Of a stretch of DNA of 64,000 nt, positions 1 to 10,936 are shown piece by piece. The number at the start of each line of letters is the position of its first letter. The first letter of the stretch is position 1. The stretch covers positions 1-64,000 of the forward strand of contig NZ_JACJPI010000078.1 in the NCBI RefSeq assembly GCF_014695975.1, in the 5' to 3' direction. Origin of the DNA: Leptolyngbya sp. FACHB-321 (GTDB lineage: Bacteria > Cyanobacteriota > Cyanobacteriia > Leptolyngbyales > Leptolyngbyaceae). The translations under genes were made by a program, and so were the position numbers. The notes beneath the pieces are model-generated. The model did no database searches. It was given only the letters and a program-made list of their open reading frames with translations, and was not told the origin of the DNA.

Positions 1-1564
<1,564 letters not shown>

Positions 1565-1605
1565 TACTCAAGCTCAAGCTTCGGTTGCATAAATCGGTCA
1601 CTAAT

Positions 1606-1640
1606 AAGGCTTCTGCTTCACCGCAGGAGCCTTTTAGTTT
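1606..1640 (+). terminator. Rho-independent terminator of psbDC
   Basis: AAGGCTTCTGC and GCAGGAGCCTT pair as an 11-base stem with one wobble around a six-base loop, followed by a T-rich stretch. It sits about 40 bases after the psbC stop codon. Confidence 0.85.
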
Positions 1641-1751
1641 GATGGTGGTTGACTGACAAACAGCTAAAAACCATGCGCAGTCTTTAACAACTAGGGTATT
1701 CTGAACGTAATTACAGTAGAAACATACGGCAACAAAGGCTCTGAAAGTAGC

Positions 1752-2942
1752 ATGAAACTGGCAAAGCGAGTTGAGCAGGTTACTCCTTCATTAACTCTGG
1801 CGATCGATGCTAAAGCGAAGGCACTGAAGGCAGATGGGGTTGATATTTGTAGTTTCAGTGCTGGAGAACCCGACTTTGCCACACCTGCCCACATTGTAGA
1901 AGCAGCAAAGCAAGCGCTCGATGCTGGTAAAACTCGTTATGGCGCAGCGGCAGGTGAACCAAAACTAAGAGAAGCGATCGCTCAGAAGCTACAGAACGAT
2001 AACGGGCTTTGCTACGGTGCTGAGAATGTGATTGTCACGAATGGCGGCAAGCATTCTCTGTTTAATCTGATGCTGACGATTATTGATGCTGGCGACGAGG
2101 TGATTATTCCAGCACCCTATTGGGTGAGCTATCCCGAAATGGTAAAACTGGCTGGCGGCACTCCTGTCATTGTGCCGACCGACGAGAAAAGCCAGTTTAA
2201 GATTACGCCAGCCCAACTTCAGCAGGCGATCACACCCAAGACAAAGCTTTTTATCATTAATTCGCCCTCTAACCCAACCGGGATGGTTTATACGTCAGCA
2301 GAGTTAGCAGCTTTGGCTGAGGTAATCGTTAACAACGATCTCCTTGTTGTCTCGGACGAAATTTACGAAAAACTTGTCTACGACGGTACCCAGCACGTCA
2401 GTATCGGTACCTGCAGTCCAGAAATCTATGAGCGGACTTTGGTTAGCAGTGGCTTTGCCAAAGCTTACTCAATGACGGGCTGGCGTGTGGGTTGGCTAGC
2501 GGGTCCTGTAGAGATTATTCGAGCTGCAACGCGGATTCAAGGGCACAGTACGTCTAATGTTTGTACGTTTGCCCAATGGGGGGCAATTGCAGCTTTAGAA
2601 AGTTCTCAAGCCTGTGTTGAGACCATGCGAGTTGCCTTCGCTGAACGCCGTCAAGCGATGTTCGATCGCATCAACGCGATTCCGGGCTTAAGCTGTGCTA
2701 AACCTGATGGTGCCTTTTATCTGTTTCCAAGCATTGCAAAGACTGGTATGACCTCTCTAGAATTTTGCGACGCGCTCTTGGAAGAACAGCAGGTCGCTTT
2801 GATTCCTGGCATTGCCTTCGGTGCAGATGACTGTATTCGGCTATCCTATGCCACTGATATGGATACCATCAATCGGGGCATGGAGCGACTGGATAAATTT
2901 GTGCGTTCACGAAGTGGCTCCACTGAAGCACCGCGCCTCTAG
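1752..2942 (+). CDS. Class I aspartate-type aminotransferase
   Basis: This 396-residue PLP enzyme belongs to the class I/II aminotransferases, closest in pattern to the prokaryotic aspartate aminotransferase subgroup (I-gamma). The PLP lysine is K237 in [14 protein letters not shown]. The phosphate/PLP-binding elements SPSNPTG (171-177) and [12 protein letters not shown] (199-210) and the N-terminal SFSAGEPDF loop are intact. It should transfer amino groups between aspartate (and possibly prephenate or other acids) and 2-oxoglutarate in the cytosol. The ATG at 1752 follows a psbC terminator, so it has its own promoter. A VOC gene converges on it with a 9-base gap. Substrate range (aspartate only, or also prephenate) cannot be read from motifs alone. 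Confidence 0.92.
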   Translation: MKLAKRVEQVTPSLTLAIDAKAKALKADGVDICSFSAGEPDFATPAHIVEAAKQALDAGKTRYGAAAGEPKLREAIAQKLQNDNGLCYGAENVIVTNGGKHSLFNLMLTIIDAGDEVIIPAPYWVSYPEMVKLAGGTPVIVPTDEKSQFKITPAQLQQAITPKTKLFIINSPSNPTGMVYTSAELAALAEVIVNNDLLVVSDEIYEKLVYDGTQHVSIGTCSPEIYERTLVSSGFAKAYSMTGWRVGWLAGPVEIIRAATRIQGHSTSNVCTFAQWGAIAALESSQACVETMRVAFAERRQAMFDRINAIPGLSCAKPDGAFYLFPSIAKTGMTSLEFCDALLEEQQVALIPGIAFGADDCIRLSYATDMDTINRGMERLDKFVRSRSGSTEAPRL

Positions 2943-2951
2943 GCATACGTG

Positions 2952-3407
2952 CTAGGGATTGCAGCGAATCTCTAGCAAAAATCCATCTGGATCATAAAAG
3001 TAGATTCCGCGCCCCGTTGGACGTGTGACAGGACCATGCTCAATGAGCACCTGACTCTGTTGCAGCGTGTCCACTACCTGATCAAACGCCTCTGGCGCGA
3101 CATCAAACGCGAGATGGCTGGCACGGGTAAACTGTTGCTGCGGGTCTGCGCTCGGCGGTGCTAAAGCTGGTTCCCAAAACAAATCGATGACTGTCCCATC
3201 AGGGGTGACAAAGTTAGCAACCTTACCTTCAGCTACTAACGCTTTGAGCGTGCTGGGTACTTCGTCACCTGTCAATTCATGCAGCCCCAAAAACGCGCCA
3301 TAAAAGTGGCGAGATGCCTGCATCTCGCTCACGTTGAAGGCAATATGATGCACCCTTCGCAGCAGACCCGGAGCAAGAGCGTGAGCCGAACGAGGAGTTG
3401 CTAACAT
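2952..3407 (-). CDS. VOC (glyoxalase/bleomycin-resistance) family protein
   Basis: The 151-residue product shows the two beta-alpha-beta-beta-beta modules of the vicinal oxygen chelate fold: RRVHHIAFNVSEM at the start of the first, ASHLAFDVAPEAFD at the start of the second, and the closing YFYDPDGFLLEIRC. Histidines in HHIAF and HLAF and the glutamate in LLEI are candidate metal ligands. Members include glyoxalase I, dioxygenases and fosfomycin/bleomycin resistance proteins; the reaction here is not predictable. It is monocistronic and convergent with the aminotransferase. The ATG at 3407 is the only good start. Confidence 0.85.
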   Translation of the reverse strand: MLATPRSAHALAPGLLRRVHHIAFNVSEMQASRHFYGAFLGLHELTGDEVPSTLKALVAEGKVANFVTPDGTVIDLFWEPALAPPSADPQQQFTRASHLAFDVAPEAFDQVVDTLQQSQVLIEHGPVTRPTGRGIYFYDPDGFLLEIRCNP

Positions 3408-4130
3408 GGCAGTGACTAACGAATGAGTGCTTTAATCAGGGGAACTTAGGACGAAATTGCTTGTGGCTATGTTTCAGCTTTAGTAACGGTTAGCGTGTGC
3501 TACCAGTACGAATTAGTCTGTGATTCTAACTTGATTTTGGACGCTATAGCACCCAAATCCTGGATAATTGACCGCTGCATCATCCATTCTTGCGTTCGCT
3601 GAAAGTTCCTAATTTTGTTCGTTCATCCTTAATTTTCGGACAAAGATTCAATCGGAATCAACGAGTGGATGAAGGTTCTCAAGAACAATTTACAGTTTTT
3701 TTAACTCTTTCAAGAAAAACTATGCTAACGGCACCTTCGCTTTTTCAGGAGAAGTGGAATCATTGTGATGCTATCCATCTCTTCAATACAGCCTCTTAGT
3801 TAGGTCAATTCATTTAGCTTGGAGGACAACAAATCTTTTTCCGCTCATTCTTTATCCTGCAATGAGCCTGTCTAGTTCTAGTCAATGAAAACGATGACTG
3901 CGATACTAGCCAGAATCGATCTAAGTAGAAGACCTCATCAAACGAATAATCTCTAAAAGCTGTTGTCGGGAAATCTGTAGCCATTAGTATGAGCCGTTAA
4001 CTTTCAGCGTTCAGTCTGCTCAGTTTAATTCTATCCACGTACTTGAAAGCGCTTATAGACAGCTCGTCTAGCATCAACTTCAAGTTACAAGTTAAATGTA
4101 CTGGTATTAATGCAGCTACTGACAACTCAC
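3408..4130. other. Gene-poor spacer, 720 bp
   Basis: Lies between the VOC gene's 5' end and the 3' end of the methionine gamma-lyase-like gene. Short open frames of up to 75 codons occur on both strands but none has a convincing ribosome site, domain or cyanobacterial-protein look. I see no RNA gene or clear repeat. It should hold the VOC gene's promoter near 3410-3500. Confidence 0.6.
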
Positions 4131-5360
4131 TTAAGCGTGTCCGATCGCCTCGATCGCCGCTTCTAGCGCAATTGAAACATGCGTCCAATGAGTACCGCCC
4201 TGGCAAAAGACCGTATACGGTTCTCGTAAAGGACCATCAGCAGAAAACTCTGAAGTGCTACCGTCAATAAAAGTGCCCCCTGCCATAACTAGTTGGCTCT
4301 CGTAACCCGGCATTGCAGCAGGTACAGGGTCAAGATAAGAGCCGATCGGAGAGTGTTGCTGAATAGCACGGCAGAAAGCAATGAGTTTTTCTGGCGACCC
4401 AAGCTGGACTGCCTGGATTACGTCTCGGCGAGGGGCTTGCGGGAGAGGGTTAACTGGATAGCCTAAGCGATCGAAAACAGTAGCAGTCAGATGATTGCCC
4501 TTCATGGCTTCGCCCACCATTTGCGGCGCAAGAAATAGCCCCTGAAACAGCAGTCGATTTTGGTCGAAGGTCGCGCCTCCAGCACTGCCAATACCGGGAG
4601 CGGTCAGACGACAGGTTGCTGCTTCAACGAGATCAGCGCGTCCTGCTACATAGCCACCAGCGGTCACGATCGTACCGCCAGGATTTTTAATCAACGAGCC
4701 TGCCATCAAATCGGCTCCAACTGCGGTTGGCTCTCGATCAGTAACGAATTCACCGTAGCAGTTATCGACAAAGCAAACAGTGTTAGGGTTTTGCCGCTTA
4801 ACAATTTGGATAATTTTTTCAATGTCAGCGATCGCCAAGCTAGAGCGCCACGAGTAGCCACAGGAGCGTTGGATTAAGACCATCCGTGTCTCTGGCTTGA
4901 TAGCAGACTCTAATGCATGCCAATCGATTGTGCCTAATTCAGTCAGCGCCAGTTCTCGATAGCGAATGCCAAACTCTGCAAGGGAACCTTGATTCTCCCC
5001 CCGTACACCAATCACTTCTTCCAGCGTGTCGTAAGGGGAACCTGCGACAGCTAATAGTTCGTCACCAGGACGAAGGGTGCCATACAGAGCACAGGCGATC
5101 GCATGGGTGCCTGAGACAAACTGCACGCGCACTGCTGCCGCTTCTGCACCGACGATTTCGGCAAACACCTGATCGAGTACCTGTCGTCCCAAGTCATCAT
5201 GACCATACCCTGACACACTACTAAAGTGATGCGTGCCCACTCGGTGATTGCGAAAGGCAGCCAGCACCCGCCGTAAATTTTCCTTGACCTGCGTGTCAAT
5301 TCCAGAAAAAATCAGGGATAGTGCTTGGTCTCCTTCGCTTGAAAGATGAAAGCTGCTCAT
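4131..5360 (-). CDS. Methionine gamma-lyase family (aluminum-resistance-like) PLP protein
   Basis: The 409-residue protein belongs to the Cys/Met-metabolism-like PLP family often annotated aluminum resistance protein or methionine gamma-lyase family protein (PF06838). Recognisable are SVSGYGHDDLGRQVLDQVFAE near the N-terminus, RVQFVSGTHAIACALYG, VCFVDNCYGEFV, and the PLP-lysine segment AGSLIKNPGGTIVTAGGY with its glycine-rich surroundings. The C-terminal part ends in SIALEAAIEAIG, typical of the family. The true substrate is not established for most members. The gene is monocistronic. The upstream 150 bases separate it from the divergent desaturase, so both promoters share that region. Confidence 0.85.
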   Translation of the reverse strand: MSSFHLSSEGDQALSLIFSGIDTQVKENLRRVLAAFRNHRVGTHHFSSVSGYGHDDLGRQVLDQVFAEIVGAEAAAVRVQFVSGTHAIACALYGTLRPGDELLAVAGSPYDTLEEVIGVRGENQGSLAEFGIRYRELALTELGTIDWHALESAIKPETRMVLIQRSCGYSWRSSLAIADIEKIIQIVKRQNPNTVCFVDNCYGEFVTDREPTAVGADLMAGSLIKNPGGTIVTAGGYVAGRADLVEAATCRLTAPGIGSAGGATFDQNRLLFQGLFLAPQMVGEAMKGNHLTATVFDRLGYPVNPLPQAPRRDVIQAVQLGSPEKLIAFCRAIQQHSPIGSYLDPVPAAMPGYESQLVMAGGTFIDGSTSEFSADGPLREPYTVFCQGGTHWTHVSIALEAAIEAIGHA

Positions 5361-5508
5361 AGATGTCTCATTATTTTCTAGAATACGCTAGGTGTTTTCT
5401 GAAGCATCGACGTAAATTACGTAGTCTCAGCTTGAGTTCACCCCTCTAAAGATGAGCGAAACCGATTGCCGTACAGATTGGCACCATAATCTACATTGAG
5501 ATGAATGA

Positions 5509-6324
5509 ATGACTGTTGCAACTTCTAAAAAATCGACCTTTGACTTGCCCGTGATTCTCTTCATGGTGATCGTGCATGGAGGCGCACTTTTTGCCCTCAT
5601 ACCAGCAAACTTTAGCTGGGCGGCGCTTGGTGTTGCAGTATTTTTGCATTGGGTAACGGGCGGATTAGGCATTACTTTAGGCTTTCATCGCTTGCTCACC
5701 CACCGCAGCTTTCAAGCACCTAAATGGCTAGAGTATTTTCTTGCCTTCTGCGGCACGTTAGCCTGTGAGGGGGGAGTAATTGATTGGGTAGGAATGCACC
5801 GGCTCCATCACTTGCATTCTGATCAAACCGCTGATCCCCATGACTCTAATCGTGGTTTTTGGTGGAGCCATATGGGCTGGATGTTGCGCGAAATTCCTTG
5901 CCGTTCTCAAGTCGATCGCTTTACCAAAGATCTGCATGATGACCCATTTTACCAATTTTTAAACAAGCAATTTATTCCCTTGCAGGTACTGTTAGGTCTG
6001 GGTCTTTACTTTCTAGGTGGCTGGCCATTTGTGGTTTGGGGCGTTTTTGTGCGCCTGGTTGCCGTCTTCCATTGCACCTGGCTGGTTAACAGCGCCACGC
6101 ATCAGTTCGGCTACCGTACCTATGAGTCGGGCGATCGCTCAACTAACTGCTGGTGGGTTGCCTTGCTGACCTATGGTGAAGGCTGGCACAACAATCATCA
6201 TGCGTTTCAACACTCTGCCCGTCATGGCTTGCAGTGGTGGGAAATTGACATCACTTGGATGACAATTCAGCTTCTACAAACTTTGGGGTTAGCGACAAAG
6301 GTAAAACTGGCAGGGAAAGAGTAA
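5509..6324 (+). CDS. desC: Acyl-lipid/acyl-CoA delta-9 type fatty acid desaturase
   Basis: A 271-residue membrane di-iron desaturase with the three histidine boxes in order: HRLLTH, HRLHH and HNNHH. Hydrophobic spans lie near residues 14-55, 75-95 and 155-195. The layout and the GEGWHNNHHAFQHSARHG segment match cyanobacterial DesC enzymes, which place the first double bond at C9 of stearoyl groups in membrane lipids and draw electrons from ferredoxin. Delta-9 specificity is inferred from family similarity; a second desC-type paralogue is common in cyanobacteria. The gene is divergent from the methionine gamma-lyase-like gene and converges on proA2, with a shared terminator. Such genes are often cold-induced, but no element for that is visible. 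Confidence 0.88.
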   Translation: MTVATSKKSTFDLPVILFMVIVHGGALFALIPANFSWAALGVAVFLHWVTGGLGITLGFHRLLTHRSFQAPKWLEYFLAFCGTLACEGGVIDWVGMHRLHHLHSDQTADPHDSNRGFWWSHMGWMLREIPCRSQVDRFTKDLHDDPFYQFLNKQFIPLQVLLGLGLYFLGGWPFVVWGVFVRLVAVFHCTWLVNSATHQFGYRTYESGDRSTNCWWVALLTYGEGWHNNHHAFQHSARHGLQWWEIDITWMTIQLLQTLGLATKVKLAGKE

Positions 6325-6340
6325 GGAAAGATCAAAGCAG

Positions 6341-6369
6341 AGGCTAAAGGGAACAACCTTTTAGCCTTT
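6341..6369. terminator. Bidirectional terminator between desaturase and proA2
   Basis: AGGCTAAAGG and CCTTTTAGCCT form a nearly perfect stem around a short A-rich loop. It lies between the two converging stop codons, with T-rich ends on both strands. Confidence 0.65.
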
Positions 6370-6380
6370 ATACTTTCTGT

Positions 6381-7646
6381 TTAGAATTGCCCTGTGCCTT
6401 GCACAATATGTTTAATGGTTGTCAGTGTCTCTAAGCTAATTAACCCGCGTCGCTGACCTTTCTGGTTAGACATCCCCAGAAAAATCGAGTCACCTCGGTT
6501 GGGGTTGCGGGAGAACCTGGGCGAGGCGTTAATGTAGGTCGAGGCACTGTTCACCCCCAGCGCAAATTGTCGACTTTCTTGATAAGACTCCGTTACTAAA
6601 CAGTCGGCATGACCGCTGCTGTAAAGGTTAATCCAGGCGATCGCGGCTTCTATGTTGTCTACAACTTTGAAGGCAACGACTTTTGCTAGGTAGGCTTGTC
6701 GCCATTCGGTTTCTTCGCTAAACCGGAGTTCAGGAAACTCCTCGCTTAGCTCAGCATCGCCTCTCACTTCAAACCCCTTTTCTCTCAGGCTGTTCCATAA
6801 CATGATGAGAGAAGAGGGGTTTTGATTGCGGTGAATCAAGACTTTTTCGATCGCATTAACTGGATCTGGCTCGCTTTGATGGCTGTCGAGAATCATCCAA
6901 CGTACGGCATCCAGGCTCCCAGATGGCGACCAGTAAAGGTAGCAATTGCCCATTGCCGACTTCAGCACAGGCGCAGCCGCTTGGCGTACAATTTGCTGCA
7001 CTAAATTAGGTCGCCCATAGGGAATGACCAAATTGATGTATTGGTCTTGAGCAATCAGCTCACGCACTGATGTGCCCTGGTCAGAGGGCAATGCTTGAAA
7101 ACAGCCATCTGGTAAGCCAGCCCGTTCGATCGCCCCATGTAGCGCCTGGGCAATCACCAGATTAGAATTGCTGGCTTCGCTACCACCCTTAAGAATCAAA
7201 CTATTGCCTGTTTTGGCACAAAGTCCGGCAGCGATCGCAGCAAGCTCTGGAAACGCTTCGTAGATCAGCACAATCACGCCGAGCGGCATCAACTGCGAGT
7301 AAGTTTGGCAGTGAGCAACCTGGTAGGTTGCATTCATCACACGACCAATCGGATCGGGTAACTCACTTAAGCGCTGTAAAATCTGTATCGCTGCTTGAAG
7401 CCGCTCTGGCGTTAGTTTAAGCCATTCTAAAATCAAATCCGGTACTGCCATCTCACGGCTAGCTTCTAGATCTAGCGTATTGGCATCGAGAATATCATCC
7501 TGCTGCTGCTTCAGCGCCTGAGCCATTGCCTGCACAGCGTAGCTTCGCACTGCCCCTTTTGTCGTCGCCATGTCCACAGACGCTCGATGGGCACGGTGGA
7601 CAGCAGTAACGGGATCAGGAGAGGGGCTAAAAGAGTCAGTTGTCAT
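6381..7646 (-). CDS. proA: ProA (glutamate-5-semialdehyde dehydrogenase) paralogue without catalytic Cys
   Basis: The 421-residue protein aligns along its length with gamma-glutamyl phosphate reductase, the NADPH step of proline synthesis: PLGVIVLIYEAFPE, the ILKGGSEASNSN nucleotide-loop region, INLVIPYGRPNLVQQIV and the C-terminal NASPRF and GLISLETLTTIKHI. In ProA the nucleophilic cysteine lies in a CNAMET-like motif. Here the same place (residues 261-269) reads DPVNAIEKV, so valine (V263) replaces cysteine. The C-terminal motif normally GLGAEVGIS is also altered (IFLGMSNQKG). This may be the second, divergent ProA seen in some cyanobacteria and may not carry out the reduction. It is 4 bases downstream of a small membrane-protein gene, in an operon. 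Confidence 0.8.
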   Translation of the reverse strand: MTTDSFSPSPDPVTAVHRAHRASVDMATTKGAVRSYAVQAMAQALKQQQDDILDANTLDLEASREMAVPDLILEWLKLTPERLQAAIQILQRLSELPDPIGRVMNATYQVAHCQTYSQLMPLGVIVLIYEAFPELAAIAAGLCAKTGNSLILKGGSEASNSNLVIAQALHGAIERAGLPDGCFQALPSDQGTSVRELIAQDQYINLVIPYGRPNLVQQIVRQAAAPVLKSAMGNCYLYWSPSGSLDAVRWMILDSHQSEPDPVNAIEKVLIHRNQNPSSLIMLWNSLREKGFEVRGDAELSEEFPELRFSEETEWRQAYLAKVVAFKVVDNIEAAIAWINLYSSGHADCLVTESYQESRQFALGVNSASTYINASPRFSRNPNRGDSIFLGMSNQKGQRRGLISLETLTTIKHIVQGTGQF

Positions 7647-7650
7647 TGAG

Positions 7651-8082
7651 CTAACGTCTATAAGCTAGCAAAACCATCAGTGCAGGGAGTAACGCCAACA
7701 GTAGCAGCACTATCACCCAAAACATTGGTCCAGAATTGCCTGGAGAACCAAGCGCCAGCAGCAACCCGATGATCAACATCGTTAGCACAATACCAAGCGC
7801 GATCGACAAGTAGCTGTCGCCAAAGCCAGACGACGCACCCTGCCATTGATGTCCGTTCCAACGCCATGTGCGCTTGTAGCGATAGCTAGTCGAAAGCTCT
7901 TCCAGGACATAACCACCTTCATCGACAACAAAAATTTGCTGACAGCGGTTACACCCAAACGCTTCGGTCAAAGCAATCTGAGTGAGTTGCCCCCGACGAC
8001 GACACGGACAGGGGTAGCTTTGAGCTAGATCTATCTTTTGAGCTTTTTGAGGTTGCACAGGCAGCAAAAAAACTTCTGGCAA
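7651..8082 (-). CDS. Small membrane protein with N-terminal zinc-ribbon-like cysteines
   Basis: I do not recognise a named family. The 143-residue product has CPC at 25-27 and CNRC at 44-47, spaced as a metal-binding ribbon, followed by an aromatic segment (YKRTWRWNGHQW) and two hydrophobic spans, roughly residues 90-112 and 119-140. This suggests a cytosolic metal-binding head on a membrane hairpin. Translation appears to start at TTG 8082; no in-frame ATG occurs before the cysteines. It ends 4 bases before the start of the proA-like gene, so the two are co-transcribed and perhaps functionally linked. Function unknown. Confidence 0.7.
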   Translation of the reverse strand: MPEVFLLPVQPQKAQKIDLAQSYPCPCRRRGQLTQIALTEAFGCNRCQQIFVVDEGGYVLEELSTSYRYKRTWRWNGHQWQGASSGFGDSYLSIALGIVLTMLIIGLLLALGSPGNSGPMFWVIVLLLLALLPALMVLLAYRR

Positions 8083-8485
8083 AGATTAGGTAAGTGTCCA
8101 AGCTACAACAGTACGAACTCTTCGGGCTGTACTTGTGCCCGCTGATAAAGCACCCAGATTCAGTTCATTCCTACTGTCATCACCAAACGGTATGAGCGGC
8201 ATTAACTGCTTAACGCAAATATTACCATTCTTGCCCCTAATCTGAATCCGCCTTCAGACACGCATCAACGTCTTGCTTAGTAAGCCAGGAAAGAGGTTGC
8301 TAGCCATGACGATCGCTTACGTTTCAACTCATCTACCTAACTTGGTCTAGAAATTATGGGTAGAGCAATTTCATCAAGATTAGCTTCAAACACTGGTAAA
8401 ACCAGACTAAAAGCGCACAAGCAACATCAATAAGAGAGTTTACTAATGGACTCTCCTGCAAGAATCCACTAATAACCGTAACTTA
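8083..8485. other. Spacer of 400 bp upstream of the ribbon-protein/proA2 operon
   Basis: Contains no supported gene. It must include the minus-strand promoter of the two-gene operon and the region downstream of tRNA-Gly. I could not identify a convincing promoter or repeat by eye. Confidence 0.5.
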
Positions 8486-8557
8486 AGCGGGTGACGCGAT
8501 TCGAACGCGCGACATTCACCTTGGCAAGGTGACGCTCTACCACTGAGCCACACCCGC
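8486..8557 (-). tRNA. trnG: tRNA-Gly (anticodon GCC)
   Basis: On the minus strand a full cloverleaf can be drawn. The acceptor stem is GCGGGTG pairing with CACCCGC. The D arm is GCTCAGTGGTAGAGC. The anticodon stem is CACCTTGCCAAGGTG with loop TTGCCAA, hence anticodon GCC (glycine). The T arm contains GTTCGAATC. The 3' CCA is not encoded. It decodes GGC/GGU. Confidence 0.96.
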
Positions 8558-8800
8558 GAAATCAGACGATCTTTAATATCTCAAAAGAAAACGGATCTGT
8601 CAACTACTTAGGAGATTTTTCTTAGAGGTTTTCACTAAAGGCTTGTAGCTTGGGACTTGTAGCTTAGAGAGGTCAGGCTGCTGACAAACCTAAGGAAGTA
8701 GAGGCAGAGTGATTAAATGCTCGATCGCGTACGATAGCTGGAAGAAGTTCGTTCAGCTCTAAGCCGCCAGCAACAAGTTAAATTTGACGATATTAAATGC

Positions 8801-9175
8801 ATGGATAGCATTCAACTAAGCGGCATTCGCTGTTATGGCTACACAGGGGCGCTGCCAGAAGAGCAAATTTTGGGACAGTGGTTTGAGGTGGAGCTGACGC
8901 TGTGGTTAGATCTGACGACGGCTGGGCAGAGCGATCGCCTGGATGACACACTGGACTACCGCACGGTTATTGCCACAGTGCAGACGCTTGTGAAAACGGC
9001 AAAATTTGCATTGTTAGAGCGGTTAGCAACTGCGATCGCCGATGCCATTCTGCATCCAGCAACGTCCAGTCAGGCTGCCCTCATCCAGCAAGTGCGGGTG
9101 CGTTTGCATAAACCTGCCGCGCCGATTCCAGATTTTGGTGGCGCAATCACGATCGAGATCACGCGCTCGCGCTGA
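8801..9175 (+). CDS. folB: Dihydroneopterin aldolase
   Basis: At 124 residues this matches FolB, which converts dihydroneopterin to 6-hydroxymethyl-dihydropterin plus glycolaldehyde in folate synthesis, as a cytosolic ring-shaped oligomer. Family landmarks are the N-terminal GIRCYGYTGALPEEQ (with the pterin-site glutamates), LDYRTV, LLERLATAIAD and the catalytic lysine in RLHKPAAPIPDFGG. It is a single gene downstream of a spacer after tRNA-Gly (divergent). The ATG at 8801 is immediately preceded by an AT-rich stretch without a strong Shine-Dalgarno sequence. Confidence 0.93.
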   Translation: MDSIQLSGIRCYGYTGALPEEQILGQWFEVELTLWLDLTTAGQSDRLDDTLDYRTVIATVQTLVKTAKFALLERLATAIADAILHPATSSQAALIQQVRVRLHKPAAPIPDFGGAITIEITRSR

Positions 9176-9471
9176 AGGAGTCAGCGAAATAAAAGCCCCA
9201 CTGATTCACCAAAGCTGGCAAACCGAATAGGGCTAGAGACGCAGTTAGGAGGTATCTTGACTATCAAGCTACCTAGAGAATTTGCATTACTCCGATCTTT
9301 TAATAAGTTCTTAAACTCTGTGAAGCCGTCAGGCGACAGCATGGAGTCTAAAGTCAGAAGCTAACGAAGGATTAACGGTTGCAAATCAAATCAAGTTACC
9401 CGTTAGGAGCAGAAAGCTGGTAGCGTTTGAGCAAGACCTGATGCAGACATTGAAGGGAACTGAGGCTTACT

Positions 9472-10911
9472 ATGCGAATTTTGTTTGTTGCTGCCGAAGC
9501 GGCTCCGATCGCAAAAGTCGGTGGCATGGGAGACGTAGTTGGGGCACTCCCTAAAGTGCTGCGTCAGATGGGACACGATGTCCGTATCTTTTTGCCTTAC
9601 TACGGCTTTCTACCTGACAAAATGACGGTGCCCAAAGAGCCAGTCTGGTCAGGAAACGCAATGTTTCAGAGCTTTGATGTGTACGAAGCGGTGCTGCCAG
9701 GGACAGATGTACCGCTATACCTGTTTGGGCATCCCTCATTCTTGCCACGACACATCTATGCTGGCGACATGGAAGAGTGGCGGTTCACACTATTTGCCAA
9801 CGGAGCGGCTGAGTTTGCCTGGAATTATTGGAAGCCTGAAATCATACACTGCCACGATTGGCATACAGGCATGATTCCTGTATGGATGCACCAGTCGCCC
9901 GATATTTCGACCGTGTTTACGATTCACAATCTGGCGTATCAGGGACCCTGGCGCTGGAAGCTGGAGCAGATGACCTGGTGCCCGTGGTATATGCAGGGGC
10001 ACAACACAATGGCAGCCGCCGTGCAGTTTGCGAATCGCGTTAATACGGTGTCACCCACCTACGCAGCACAGATTCAGACGGCTGCCTACGGCGAATCGCT
10101 GGAAGGGCTGCTGTCGTTTATTAGCGGCAAGCTATCTGGCATTGTCAACGGGATTGATACAGAAGCGTACGATCCGGCGATCGACAAAAGCCTGACACAG
10201 ACCTTCACAGCCGACACACTTGATCAACGCAAAGCCAACAAGATCGCACTGCAAGAGGAAGTAGGGCTGGAGGTGAATTCGGGTGCCTTTCTGATCGGTA
10301 TGGTGACGCGGCTTGTGGAGCAAAAAGGGTTAGATCTGGTGCTGCAAGTACTGGATCGCTTCATGGCGTATACCGATTCGCAATTTGTGCTGTTGGGCAC
10401 GGGCGATCGCTACTACGAGACCCAAATGTGGCAGCTAGCCTCTCGCTATCCAGGGCGAATGTCCGTTTACCTGCTGTTCAACGAAGCATTGTCAAGACGC
10501 ATTTATGCAGGCAGTGATGCGTTTCTCATGCCATCTCGGTTTGAGCCGTGCGGCATCAGTCAAATGCTGTCGTTGCGGTATGGCTGTGTGCCGATCGTCC
10601 GTCGCACTGGTGGCTTAGTCGATACTGTAGAGCCGCATGATCCTGCTAACGACAAAGGGACAGGCTACGCGTTCGATCGCTATGAGCCGCTAGACCTTTA
10701 TACAGGCATGGTACGGGCATGGGAAGGCTTCCGCTTCAAAGACGCATGGCGCAAGCTGCAACAGCGTGGGATGGCAGCGAACTTTAGCTGGGACAAATCC
10801 GCGATCGAATACGTCAAGCTCTATCGAGATGTCTTGGGTTTGCCTGCTGAGGAAGCACTACCGAAGCAGCCCGAAGCAGCACCACCGAAGCAACCCGAAA
10901 TGGTTCCATAG
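9472..10911 (+). CDS. glgA: Glycogen synthase (ADP-glucose)
   Basis: The 479-residue GT5 enzyme extends alpha-1,4-glucan chains from ADP-glucose. The ADP-glucose-binding KVGGMGDV motif is at residues 15-22, the catalytic-site segment IHCHDWHTG follows, and the C-terminal GT-B domain contains LVEQKGLDL and [17 protein letters not shown] (the E-X7-E type motif). GAGG stands about 7 bases before ATG 9472. The last 20 residues form a proline/glutamine-rich tail with the unit PKQPE repeated, probably unstructured and lineage-specific. Cyanobacteria often have two glycogen synthases; this sequence looks like the GlgA1 type, but this was not tested. A secreted-protein gene follows 25 bases downstream. 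Confidence 0.95.
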   Translation: MRILFVAAEAAPIAKVGGMGDVVGALPKVLRQMGHDVRIFLPYYGFLPDKMTVPKEPVWSGNAMFQSFDVYEAVLPGTDVPLYLFGHPSFLPRHIYAGDMEEWRFTLFANGAAEFAWNYWKPEIIHCHDWHTGMIPVWMHQSPDISTVFTIHNLAYQGPWRWKLEQMTWCPWYMQGHNTMAAAVQFANRVNTVSPTYAAQIQTAAYGESLEGLLSFISGKLSGIVNGIDTEAYDPAIDKSLTQTFTADTLDQRKANKIALQEEVGLEVNSGAFLIGMVTRLVEQKGLDLVLQVLDRFMAYTDSQFVLLGTGDRYYETQMWQLASRYPGRMSVYLLFNEALSRRIYAGSDAFLMPSRFEPCGISQMLSLRYGCVPIVRRTGGLVDTVEPHDPANDKGTGYAFDRYEPLDLYTGMVRAWEGFRFKDAWRKLQQRGMAANFSWDKSAIEYVKLYRDVLGLPAEEALPKQPEAAPPKQPEMVP

Positions 10912-10936
10912 CGTTTATCTTGAGTACCGTCCACCC

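Noticed and set aside
3590-3799. 69-codon frame in the spacer before the methionine gamma-lyase-like gene
   Set aside because: No ribosome site, no domain, and AT-rich composition unlike neighbouring genes.
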